DNA of 12,210 bases from Euperipatoides rowelli (GCA_003024985.2 PXIH01S0043648.1), one strand, 5' to 3'; positions 1-9,136 are shown, counted from the stretch's first letter. Numbers and translations: made by a program. Notes: generated by a model not told the origin, from the letters alone.

Positions 1-181
1 TTTATATACACATTTACATTTTCATATTTCTTAAATCAATTCAATTGTAAAAGTTTGTTGAATCTTTATACAATGGCAACCATCTTTTTTCTCTCAAGCA
101 GCACCTGGTGGTCAATCCTTGGTCAAACAAAGTTTTCTTGAGTCAATCTAGGATGAAAGAAATCCTACAGTCCAGGTACCT

Positions 182-296
182 AGAAAAAAAAAGACCTGGA
201 TTTCGGGGTATAACATGTGAGCCTTGAACCCTGGTTCACAGTATATGAATAGGTAGCATCTAGATGGCACAGCTCACCCCACTGGACCACTGTTCC
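182..296 (-). repeat. Possible tRNA-derived SINE-like body with Pol III boxes and T-run
   Basis: Read on the minus strand, an A-box-like TGGTCCAGTGGG (278-289) is followed by a B-box-like GGTTCAAGGCT (220-230), in the order and at a spacing that fit a class II (long variable arm) tRNA. The seven bases before the A box (290-296, GGAACAG) can pair at about five of seven positions with ATGTTAT at 210-216, as an acceptor stem would. A D-stem of GTCC with GAGC forms three of four pairs, and the T-stem keeps only three of five. A run of nine T (184-192) follows and could end Pol III transcription. The anticodon stem is poor, so this is a decayed tRNA pseudogene or SINE head and not a working tRNA. 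Chance similarity is possible. Confidence 0.35.
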
Positions 297-861
297 TTGA
301 AAAAACACCATTGATTTATATAATATATTTAAAAGATAATTTGTAATCTTGTCTGTATCATAGGATATAAAAATAAAATAAAAATTTTCTGTATTTTTAA
401 CAACTAAAAACACCATAACTTATATCATGAACATAAATAGAAGTATCAACCATGTTGCTAGTCACCAATATTAAAATATCACTGTAAAATCGTTCATTAG
501 TCTAACCAAGAATTACCACCTTAAACCAAACCTTCAATAATTTTGTGAAACCAGTATGACCCCGTTTATCCACAAATAAATCAAAACAGAGATATATAGC
601 AAAACTGAGATATTTTTCATTTATTACCTTATAAATTTTATAAAGAAGAGAGCAATTTCTTGAAACACCCTGTATCATCTAATTTTCTATTCACAAAAGA
701 TCATGAATATAATAACATACAGTTGATGCTTTATTTACACTTACCATTTCAAATAAAACTCTTATGTTTGGAGGATATACCTGAAAATAAATTAATGGAT
801 AGAACCAATCTCTTACATCTCTAAAGTATATGAAATGAAAAACTATGTTTTTTTTTATTTT

Positions 862-866
<5 letters not shown>
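297..866. other. AT-rich non-coding stretch, no gene seen
   Basis: No frame carries a protein I recognise, and no convincing exon with paired splice sites is visible. The only notable item is TTGAAACACCC at 660-670. On the other strand it reads GGGTGTTTCAA, a word that often appears at the ends of animal DNA transposons. No matching second end was found nearby, so no element is called. Confidence 0.6.

Positions 867-950
<84 letters not shown>
867..950. repeat. (TTA)28 microsatellite at the LINE 3' end
   Basis: This is an uninterrupted run of about 28 TTA units, reading (TAA)n on the LINE sense strand. It directly follows the LINE 3' terminus, so it is either the element's own simple-repeat tail or the remains of a TAA-repeat target. 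On the side away from the LINE it degrades into A- and T-rich sequence (845-866). Confidence 0.95.
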
Positions 951-951
<1 letters not shown>

Positions 952-1230
952 AATAAAGCTTTATTTGAAAAAAAAAAAAAACACATAAAAACATTCCTAT
1001 GTACATTTCTATATAAGAATAATAAGATTTTTTTTATTTATTTATTTAAAACCAAAACAATACTATGTACATACTGTATAAATAAAATATTCCTCCTAAT
1101 TCTTCTTTAGTAGTAAGTATACACAATCATGATTTAACTTTAATTCACAATAATTAAATTACTACATTTGGCTTTCTTCTTTTCCCTTTTGCTTTTTTTC
1201 CCCCCTCTTTTCTTTTTTCCATTTTTTTAA
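951..1230 (-). other. LINE 3' UTR with terminal palindrome
   Basis: This is the non-coding sequence between the ORF2 stop and the TAA tail. In sense orientation it is purine-rich just after the stop, then has AAATAAATAAATAAA-type runs (about 1033-1049), then 14 T (968-981), and ends in AAATAAAGCTTTATTT (951-966). That terminus is a perfect 16-bp palindrome carrying AATAAA on both strands. A 3'-terminal hairpin is a common recognition feature for LINE reverse transcriptases, and AATAAA is the animal poly(A) signal. Which role applies here is inference. Confidence 0.6.
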
Positions 1231-1960
1231 CTACAATTTTTTAAACATTGTACACTTCTGTTCTCCCCACATTATATGAAATTCACGAGATGAAAACATG
1301 AACATTTCTTTTAAGTACAGCCCTTTATATACAACATCACATAGAAACTTCCAAATAAACATTGTTATTGGTTTAAATGCTTTTTCGGGAATATCTTGAA
1401 ATTCCCTTATAAACATCCATTTTCTACAATCAACCTTTTTTTTAATTTCTCCTATTGCAGCTTGTTTAATTTCACCCATTCTAACACATTCTGTAAATAT
1501 GTGTTTTTGGTCTTCTATCTGCCCACAATTAAATGGACACTCTACTGATTCACCGTGACTCTTTAATAATTCCAATTCGAGATAACCTACCCTTAGTAGG
1601 CAATATACCTAAAGCATATTTTATCAAAAAATTTTGATAATTACCATACAACTTTTTTTTAACTATAAATTTTAAATTAACTTTACCTCCTCTATATTCC
1701 AAATAACTTTGTTTGTGTTCAATAATATCCATCTTCAACTGTTTATAATTTAACAATCCCTTTTCAACCTGCTTAATCTCATTTCTCTCAAACACTTTTT
1801 TCCAAATTTTCATCAACAGATACTTAGGTTTACTCATCATCTGAAATAATTTATTATACTCCTTATTCATAACTATATTCTTTACTACATAATTATACAT
1901 TATACTTTCATTTAACACTCTAATATCCAGCAATCCAAGTCCTCATTTCTCCTGAGGTAA
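1231..1960 (-). other. ORF2 C-terminal domain with CCHC-type zinc motif
   Basis: A segment reading GLGLLDIRVLNES begins near 1960, and an LPTKGRLSRIGI segment follows near 1585-1560. After a frame change come C-x3-C-x7-H-x4-C residues (1539-1486, CPFNCGQIEDQKHIFTEC). This LPT...RL then zinc order is typical of the C-terminus of L1/Tx1 and several other LINE clades, where the region binds element RNA or helps integration. A stop replaces the Gly of the usual GGLG motif (sense K-stop-G-L-G, about 1950). The tail after the zinc motif runs about 85 residues to the stop. Confidence 0.75.
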
Positions 1961-2209
1961 TTTAACTCGATACTTCCCAATGTATTTATAGCCTTTAAAC
2001 AAATAGTATTTTACGAAATCTATCTGCAAACCCTTTTGAAATTCTCACTTATGGCATATAAAAACAGAACCTTGACACTATTAAAGTGTTTATTAGTTTC
2101 ACTTTATCAATCACTCCAATGTTATATCTGTAATATGTTATGACTACTACTTCTCTTTCTTCCAATTTATTTTGGAGGACAGTATTTTGTAAAGCATCAC
2201 TAAATCTTA

Positions 2210-3137
2210 TCGGAAATCTGATTCCTAACATTTTTCCGTGGCTTCCTTTCAGATCTTTGTATTCTTCCTTTCTATTTTTGTTGAGATTCCACAAATATGA
2301 TTTCTCTAAGCTAATTGGCAACCCCTGTTATTTCCATAAACTTTTCAAGAACATTATTTATTTCTGTAACTTGTCTCTTTTGAGAAATAAATATAGTTAG
2401 GTCATCAATATACGAGACCAATTTTAATCTCTTAACTCTCCCCTTCAACAAAAGCCCTTTACTTATTGTCTCAATTTCATTAATTAAAATAAAGCTAGTA
2501 TAACATCGATGATAGAGGGGGGACCCCTGAAATATTTCATTGAACATATTGTCAAATTTATCATAAACTTTCTGATTTATAAAAACAATATTTTTGTTTT
2601 TAATCATTAACATTAACAGCATTGTCATTTTATTTCTTCCTACATATTTTTCTATTAAATAATTGAGATACATAACATTTACATTATTAAATGCTCCTTG
2701 CATGTCAGTTTCTCTTTCACCTTTGTTTTAGAATTGGAAAAAGCCATGTGTAACATAAGGATAGTTTGACTAATTACCCTTCCCTTTACCCCATATACAG
2801 TTTCAGGTTATGATCTTTTAATTAATTCACTTACTCCATTCAATATTATTATTTCTAATATTATTTGATCAGAATTTAACATTGCTATTGGTCTATATTG
2901 ATCAGCATTCATTACCAAATCTCCATACATAAATTTCTTTGGTATTATTTTGATATATGCATTAAACAATTTATTACCAACATCTTCATTTGATTTTAGT
3001 TCCATTAACCAATTAAAATATTCTAATAATGCTATTATTAATTTTTTGTCAAACTGTAAATAAATCTGATTAGTTAACCCATCTGGTACTGGTGTTGATT
3101 TATTTTTACTTTTGTTTAATGCCAACTGTAAATCTTC
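2210..3137 (-). other. ORF2 reverse transcriptase domain remnant, missing first Asp
   Basis: Reverse transcriptase blocks are visible in order. The first is LALNKSKNKSTPVPDGLT (PDGL at about 3075-3086, normally GPDGLT). Next come IKIIPKK and YRPIAMLNSD, typical of L1/Tx1. A GRVISQTILML stretch corresponds to the usual GR-x-I-x-D-N motif. Then QGAFNNVN is the block that normally reads AFDxV. QGSPL follows, then YIDD (2401-2412), the catalytic YxDD box, and KMLGIRF (about 2218-2234). In the AFNNVN block the catalytic Asp is Asn (codon AAT, 2686-2688). Together with frame breaks around 2800-2700 and 2320, this makes the domain inactive. Confidence 0.88.
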
Positions 3138-3818
3138 TAAGGATATATAACTATTTAACATACATTGTTCTTCATCATTTGATTCAATTTTGTTCTTTGT
3201 ATTATAAAACTTAAAGTTTTTCTTTTTTCCTAATGAATTAAATTCTTGAATATTTATTTTTTCTGAAAATTTGCTCTTATTATCCTCAATAAATTTAGTT
3301 TGTAACAATTTCACAATTTGTAAATTAGATGTAACTACAATTTCATCATTTTTTCACACATTTTATATTAGCCTTACTTTTTTTCTTTTTTAGAATTTTA
3401 ATTAACACCCAATTAGGCATATTCGCCATTGTCACTATCTTATTTCCAATCTTTTTCATTAAATTTTTTTGTTGCACATTTAGCAAATATTCTAGTCTAA
3501 GTCTCAAATCAAATATTAAAGTTTCATTCACTTTCTTTCTTTCCAAATATTTAGATATCACTGCTTTTATATTATCAATTTCTACCTGTATTGCCCTAGT
3601 TTTAAGCCGATTACTCTTCACTACTTCTTTATATAACACATCTTTTATTAATTCCCATCTGACCATAGCACTAATGATTTCATTTGCCATGATTTTTTTA
3701 AGTTTATATTATTAACAATTTGACTTATCGTTTCCTGATCCCAATGTGGAATCAGTTCAATTTTCTTATACTTTTCTATTTGATTTGAAACATATGAAAT
3801 TTCCATTAATGTCACTAA

Positions 3819-4454
3819 ATGATCCAAATAGGACATAGCCAAGTGCTTTAACAAATACATGTAACCATGGTTTGTAGTAACGTAAAATCTATCCAGTCTG
3901 TAAGCTGAACGCTTGTCAATCCTAGTAGGGACTAACGCTACTTTCATATTCACTCCTACATCAATCATGCTATTTTTTTCAAAAACAATTCCGCTTTTCC
4001 CCCCAATGTTTTGCTGTTTATGTTTAAATCTCCAGCTATAATTACAAAAGACCCTTTGTTTTCATTCAATATACGCTGAATCCTATTCCAGTTTGTTTTC
4101 TTTTGCTCTCCATTTGACACATTTGTATGTTTACTATCACAATTATTTGCTCTATACAGTATTTAACTTTCAACAAGATTATTCTTTTGCCATATGTCTA
4201 AACACTAAGCAACACATTAACCACATACTTATCGACCACTATCGCCATTCCACTTCATCTTACAGTATTCAGCTTTCACAAACCATGTAATTAACAGTTA
4301 ACTTGTTCCATATTTCTTTACTGTCCAATTTAGACCATCTCGTCTCCTGCAAGCACATAAACAAAACATTATAATTATGTAACATATTAACAATAACAAA
4401 ACCTTTCTTCTTATCATCAAGAGTTCTCACATTCAATGATAATATATTTAACAT
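3819..4454 (-). other. ORF2 endonuclease domain remnant (APE/EEP type)
   Basis: Motifs of the exonuclease-endonuclease-phosphatase fold appear in order. LSLNVRTL has the conserved Asn at 4431-4433. CLQETRW has the metal-binding Glu at 4344-4346. GDLN lies at 4022-4033 and matches the GDFN/GDLN catalytic motif. SAYRLDR has its Asp at about 3891-3893 and corresponds to the S-x-x-D-R motif. The final Asp-His pair (SYLDH) is at 3819-3824. The family nicks DNA at the insertion site. The motifs are spread over several frames, so the domain is not translated whole, but all the catalytic positions I can identify are still coded. Confidence 0.82.
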
Positions 4455-4579
4455 TCTTAAGTTCATTATTCTGATAAAGTTTATTCTTAAAGTACAAATC
4501 AAAATAATATTTTTTAAACTTAATTTCAACAAAACTACTTCTTTCCGTTAATAAATTTTAAAATGTTAAACTTCTAATT

Positions 4580-5960
4580 TTAACTTTTCTTATCTCTTTC
4601 CCATTCCATGTCATTCGCCTTTTCATTTTTTTCAAAACCTTCACCTTGAATTTCCAACGCTACAAATATTTTTTTATTAACTATATTGCCAACTTGAACT
4701 ATCCTTACCTTGCTATCACTTCCTTCACTATCAGCCTTTCTACTTTCTCCAAAATTGTCTCGAGCTTTCCAAACATTAATATTTTTTTAAGTTTTCTTTT
4801 ATGCCACTTTGTCACTAGACTAAATTCACTCCCATCATTATCCATACTTTCTTCTTCAGACCACTGGGGCAACTGGGCCCTCATTCTAGGATCGTCTATA
4901 TCACAATCATCTAAATAATGCCCCTTCTCTTTCATCACTTCTTGCCATTCTTTTTTTATCTGTTTTGTAGTTAAAATTTGCCCTTTTCAACGTTTTGAAA
5001 ATTTACGTTACCTTTCACATCATTAATTTATACTGCTTTATTAGTAAATTCTTCACTTTTAGCAGCACTTTCTCAAATTATTCTAGAGTATCCTTCACCT
5101 TCTAAAGTGTTTTCAATACTAATCAGTCCTTCCACTGCTATCTTCGCATATGAACCTTTTCTATTGCTTTGACATTGTCCGTTTATATGGCCCCCTCGAC
5201 ATAAACTCCACATTTTTCACATCTCATGACTAAACATTCATAAGCCGTATGCCCTATCTCTTTACAGTTTAAACAAATTGGGTCTCTTCCTTTTATGACA
5301 ACAAGTAAAGTCAATGATCCCATCATTAATAAATAGGGAATTGCACTTTCGCTAATATTTTCTTTCAAAATCCCTTTTATCACCATTACCCCTGACTTAT
5401 ACAATATCTTTTCATTAACTTTATGCGTTTAATTTCTAATGGACTTTATAGGAATATATTTATTTAGCATTTCACTTACTTCATGAAAGTCTTCACATAT
5501 TGGGGCCCAATGAACCCTCAACTCTAAATATTTTGCACTATCCGCTGTTATCACATAGACATTTTCATATTGAATAAACTCCTTTTCAACTTTCTTTCTG
5601 GTATCTTCTGAATCAAAGTCAATCCCAATGTAACGCCCGCCGATTCCTTGGAAAAAACAATCCAACAATGGATTCCTGCCCATACATTTCTATCAGTTTC
5701 AAAATAATTTTGGTGGTATCCATTCTAAAGTCATCAGCTTCACTGTACAACAAGAATATTAGATGGGTTTTGGTGTACACAGTTTTAAATACTTTATTCC
5801 AATACTGTCAGCCGCTAATGAGTTTTCTATATTTTTCCGTATAATTATCATAATCTCTGATTACCTTATTAAACATTGCCAAGTCATTTTTAAGTTCTTT
5901 CATGAATTCTATTGCATTTTCTTTTCCAGTTAACATTTTGGCCACATTAGTCTTCACCAT
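4580..5960 (-). pseudogene. LINE ORF1 (zinc-knuckle RNA-binding protein), broken
   Basis: ORF1 proteins of this type bind the element RNA to form the retrotransposition particle. The start is the ATG at 5960-5958, just downstream of GGGACTTCCGGTTAAG. It opens a lysine-rich N-terminus (MVKTNVAKML...) that reaches a TGA after about 50 codons. A frameshift lies near a T-run at about 5650. The next frame (5683-5183) is continuous except for one TAA at 5431-5429. It reads into a possible RRM-like region (LRVHWAPI...), then IPYLLMMG...KGRDP, then a CCHC knuckle. The C-terminal part is acidic and then lysine-rich, and a frame ending in TAA at 4582-4580 gives a total span of about 460 codons. The layout resembles Tx1 ORF1. 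The RRM-like label is inference. Confidence 0.78.
5165..5275 (-). other. ORF1 CCHC knuckle pair, second one frameshifted
   Basis: The first knuckle is intact: C-x2-C-x4-H-x4-C (CLNCKEIGHTAYEC, 5275-5234). Five residues later a second begins as CEKCG (5221-5207). The frame then runs off to a stop shortly after GVYVEGAI, while the alternative frame supplies GGHINGQC, the missing His and last Cys. An indel therefore sits inside knuckle two, at the G-rich stretch near 5190-5195. Paired CCHC knuckles are usual in Tx1-type ORF1 proteins and bind single-stranded nucleic acid. Confidence 0.75.
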
Positions 5961-5985
5961 CTTAACCGGAAGTCCCAGAATAATA

Positions 5986-6001
5986 ATTATTATTATTATT
6001 A
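5986..6001. repeat. Short (ATT)n tract at the LINE 5' flank
   Basis: Five ATT units lie just outside the LINE 5' end, next to the palindromic AATAATAATTATTATT (5979-5994). On the LINE sense strand the flank reads (TAA)n, the same repeat as the 3' tail. Confidence 0.85.
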
Positions 6002-6626
6002 CTATTTTATTTTGCTAAAATAATAGTATAACAGTAAATTTCAAATCAATACTTCTCTGATTCGAATTCTAAGAGTCAATAGTATCAATTTCAAATATCA
6101 CTCAATTATTACACACACATAATCAATTATCAAGTAATTCAGTAATACAACTGTGTCATAATCTGAAAAAAAATTAAAAAATATATAAGAAAACAGTCAC
6201 TAATTATATGAAACCCTTGAGATACAACGTCCAGTTCTATCATTTCTATGCTCTTCCATATAACTCACCAAAATATCATCTAACTCATGATGTTGACATA
6301 CCACAACTCATTAAACCTTTTGTCCTTGAGGGAAAACAAGTCCTTCTTTATTTCTCAGTGTACATCCAATATCACTTTTTCTCCAAATTTCTCTACACAT
6401 GAGTTTGAAATACTTTGCAACATCTTAAATTTCAAATTGCATAGAAGTAAACACATATAAATTTACTGACTCTGCTATTTATTCCATTGATTGATCTCTT
6501 CCTCCATACTACCACTAAATTATACTTTGTCCAAGCTTTGTTCATCAATAAATTTTCAATTCCCATTGCTACAATACAGTCTAAAAAAAAGATGAGACTG
6601 TATGGTAGCAAGAGGGCAATCAACAT
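6002..6626. other. AT-rich non-coding stretch
   Basis: No recognisable protein or RNA gene was found. A 64-codon plus-strand frame (6208-6402) and a 70-codon minus-strand frame (6644-6432) are open but resemble no family I know and have no supporting signals. Confidence 0.6.
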
Positions 6627-6685
6627 AAATTGGAATAATCTCATTCTTTAAATGAGATTATTCCAATTTGGAATAATCTCATTTT
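6627..6685. repeat. Inverted repeat with 19-bp arms plus third copy
   Basis: Arms 6627-6645 and 6651-6669 are perfect reverse complements around the 5-base loop CTTTA, so the strand can fold into a tight hairpin. The left-arm core TTGGAATAATCTCATT then recurs in direct orientation at 6668-6683, overlapping the end of the right arm. The result is a forward-reverse-forward module. No terminal repeats of a transposon or target duplications are evident. Confidence 0.9.
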
Positions 6686-7344
6686 CATAGGCAAATTTCC
6701 AAGGCCAAACTTAATTACAAAATTCTGAAAACAATCGGTCACCTGAATTGTGTCAACATTTCCTTCAGATTAACATTATTATTTCTATACAGAGACAACA
6801 TCTCTTATTCCAGAAAAGAGAGTCCTGCAAGCTTTTTATATGTAATCTTGGCTTCTTGATTCCATATTTTTTTATATCATCAAATACTTGAACCCAACCA
6901 TTCAACAGCCTAAATACTATGGGTGTTTCAAAAATACAGTACCAGTACTTAAAATTTTAATTTGTCATTTTTATTCCAATCTTTTAATCTTACTATAAAG
7001 TTTAAGCACATGGTGAGCTAAATATGCAGGGCAGGTCAACACATTTTCTTGTATCATTTAGTTATGACAAATAACCCATAAGTTGTGTCCCTTAGGTGCT
7101 AGAATTTTCATTTTTTAAGCCTATACATTGGTTAAAATAAACATACTCTTGTTTCCCTATCCTCTTAAATAACTTATAAATAAATAAAAGGAGGTAGGCT
7201 TCTTTAAATTTAGTGCATCGAGTATTAGGTATACAAGGATGGTAAATAATAACTGCTAAGTCAGGTGCAAATTTTTATTCTGAAGCTTTCACACAAGGGT
7301 TTTAAATAGCCACACAGGTAGGCTATGTGTTTTATTTTCTCTAA
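6686..7344. other. Non-coding stretch with a lone transposon-end-like word
   Basis: No gene was recognised. GGGTGTTTCAAAAATAC at 6921-6937 resembles the terminal sequence of many animal DNA transposons and shares GGGTGTTTCAA with the complement of 660-670. The two copies face away from each other and so do not bound one element. Confidence 0.55.
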
Positions 7345-9136
7345 ACCAAGGGCAAGACTTGAAACAGCAAAACACGGAGTTCAAGGCAGCTAAAAAGGAA
7401 ATGTACATTTGAACACAATGATTAAGGCTCAAAAAGAAAAAAAACATCATAGCAGTACACTTTATATGATAATGGGCACTTAGAATCCAAAGAAAATATA
7501 GGATAAGGAAAGGAACAGCATAAAGATTAAGAACATTACACATGAAGATGAAAAGATATAACTTCATTCAGCAGATGAAACGTGTAAGACCTTGACAATC
7601 CTAATCCCACTAGATGGCTGGAAAGAAAAGTTTAAGATCAAAAATGGGTGGGGTTGTGAGGGGGCACAGAGGGTTTGCAACAGAAAAAGCTATTTAGAAA
7701 GCATGGCTGCAGAAAGAAGATATGCAGATTCCTACCTTAAAGTGCAAAAGAAAAAAGGGGGGGGGGGGNGATGCAAGGATAGAGAGAGACCAGAAAAGAA
7801 GGAGGCCAAAGACACAAAACTAAAATATGATACCATAAATTAAATGTACAATAGTTGACAGCTACTGAAGAGGACAAACAGAGAACTAGGAAAGCAGCAA
7901 AAGGAAAACAAGAAAACAGAATTAGACTTAATGCTACCACAGGTTAATCTCACACAGAACAAGCTGACTATTAGAGGAAGATATCTAATTTATAATAAAG
8001 GAGTTAGTGCCTAACATGGAATCAGCTAGACAAACATAACTGGCAGAAATGTCAAATTATGATATAAGACCCCAGGATACCACAAGGAGGTGGGTACAAA
8101 TAAAGTCACAGAAGATTGGTATTACATTCAAAAGAGTAGATTCACTTAAATACAGTATTTAAGGTATAATTCGAAAAGTTCCCAGGCAGACCAGACACAA
8201 CCAAACCATGAACAAGGTAAACTTATAAAGTAATGTACAGCAGGTTACATTATTTTGGACAACACAGGTTTACATGGGACTAGATGAGAGCTCTTTACAA
8301 TGTAGCCATAGCACAAAATGCAAGGACTAAAGTGGAAAGCATGACTAAGCAAACAGAATTGCACTAAGACTAATGGAAGGGGAAATAATATACAGGCAAA
8401 CATAAAAAAAGTCTGAAGCTACTTCAGAAATATCATACCTCAAAATTACCACTATGTACAATAATAAACCATGCAGGCCTACACAGATTAAGATACTGGG
8501 ATCACAATCAGTCAGAGAATAGGAGTAGGATTGGAGATGCACTAAAACTAAGAGCCCCATACAATAAGTTAGGAAGTCTGTGTCACTGGAAATGAAATGT
8601 TTAGACTATCAGATTGCCCAATTCCTCTAGTTAAATGGAGAAAAACAGCAAAGGAGTAATATAGGACAAAAAAGGAACCCAAAATATTCTGAAGCAGGGA
8701 AAAGCCCTCAGACAGCAAGACCACAAACGCACCAAAACCAAAGAATAAGATAATGCAAATCAAAAAGGAAATCCAAGAGGAAAGGGAGGGAATCTATAAT
8801 ATCAAATTTCAAACAGGATAGGAAAACAAATGTACTAGAGCTGAGATAGATCAAAATGGCAAGGCATAAATTGAGAAGAGGAAATTACAGAAGATGAAAA
8901 ATACAACAGAAAAGAATAACCAAGAAAGAAGAGCCAAAGGGCAAAGCAATAAATGATTTGCAATAACACACAAAGTGCAATCCATAAATGCCCTAATTAA
9001 AAAAAAAAAGCGAAGAATAAATGCCCAACCAAAAAGAGAAGCAAAATAGCCACGAGAAAGCCATAGAGACAAATCCCTAACAAGGTAGGGAACAAAATCA
9101 TTCAAGTACCAGAGAAGAGAAGAAACCAAATCTATC
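7345..9136. other. A-rich, T-poor strand-biased block of unknown origin
   Basis: The plus strand changes here from A roughly equal to T to a strong excess of A. For example, 8641-8700 holds 32 A and 7 T, and 8881-8940 holds 36 A and 5 T. CpG is rare. All plus-strand frames contain many stops. The longer open stretches on the minus strand encode Phe/Leu/Ser-rich peptides, as expected from T-rich complement, so no gene is called. The right edge at 9136/9137 is abrupt. It could be a dispersed repeat, a relic of an A-rich retroelement transcript, or a non-coding transcribed unit. I recognise no family. Confidence 0.6.
7757..7770. other. G12 run with ambiguous base (assembly join)
   Basis: Twelve G are followed by N (7769) and another G. 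Homopolymer G runs are hard to sequence, so the run length and the N are both unreliable. Sequence may be missing here. Confidence 0.85.

Larger units (their letters stand above)
1231..4454 (-). pseudogene. LINE ORF2 (endonuclease and reverse transcriptase), broken
   Basis: The intact family protein nicks target DNA and copies the element RNA at the nick. Recognisable blocks appear in the normal order: endonuclease (about 4454-3819), a charged linker (about 3690-3346), reverse transcriptase (about 3137-2210), a thumb-like region, and a C-terminal zinc motif (1539-1486). The start is set at 4454 because MLNILSLNV begins the endonuclease core there. An upstream in-frame ATG at 4532 would add 26 residues of low-complexity sequence. 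The span of about 1,070 codons is somewhat short of the roughly 1,200 or more usual for Tx1-type ORF2. The frame changes repeatedly (near 4270, 3970, 3650, 3320, 2800-2700, 2320, 2040, 1940 and 1570), so no functional protein can be made. The stop lies at 1231-1233. Confidence 0.88.
951..5977 (-). mobile_element. Near full-length, decayed Tx1-like LINE
   Basis: This is about 5.0 kb of minus-strand non-LTR retrotransposon. In sense order it has a very short 5' leader containing GGGACTTCCGG (about 5963-5974), ORF1 with a CCHC knuckle, ORF2 with apurinic-type endonuclease, reverse transcriptase and a C-terminal zinc motif, a roughly 280-nt AT-rich 3' UTR, and a TAA-repeat tail. The two-ORF layout and several motifs point to the L1/Tx1 group: GPDGLT-like (here VPDGL), YRPIAMLN, YIDD, and an LPTKGRLSR stretch before the zinc motif. 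The ORF1 pattern (an IP...G...KGR stretch just before the first knuckle) suggests Tx1 over L1. Many stops and frame changes make it a non-autonomous fossil. I cannot name the family. The 5' boundary is uncertain by a few bases because it runs into AT repeats. Confidence 0.9.

Noticed and set aside
867-950. CRISPR-like or coding interpretation of the regular repeat
   Set aside because: It is a plain trinucleotide microsatellite without spacers.
2140-2400. Plus-strand 86-codon open frame
   Set aside because: It is antisense to the reverse transcriptase coding region, whose motifs are clear on the minus strand.
951-5977. LTR retrotransposon or endogenous retrovirus
   Set aside because: No long terminal repeats, protease or integrase were seen. 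The endonuclease lies before the reverse transcriptase and the element ends in a simple-repeat tail, as in LINEs.
6432-6644. Minus-strand frame after CTTTTTTTTAG, which looks like a splice acceptor
   Set aside because: The peptide matches nothing I know, only a weak donor (GTCAGT) lies inside it, and it is on the strand opposite the better exon candidate.
7737-9129. Four minus-strand open frames of 64-92 codons with hydrophobic, membrane-like peptides
   Set aside because: They lie in the A-rich block, whose complement is T-rich and automatically encodes Phe, Leu and Ser. There are no family motifs or splice signals, and one frame runs over the N.
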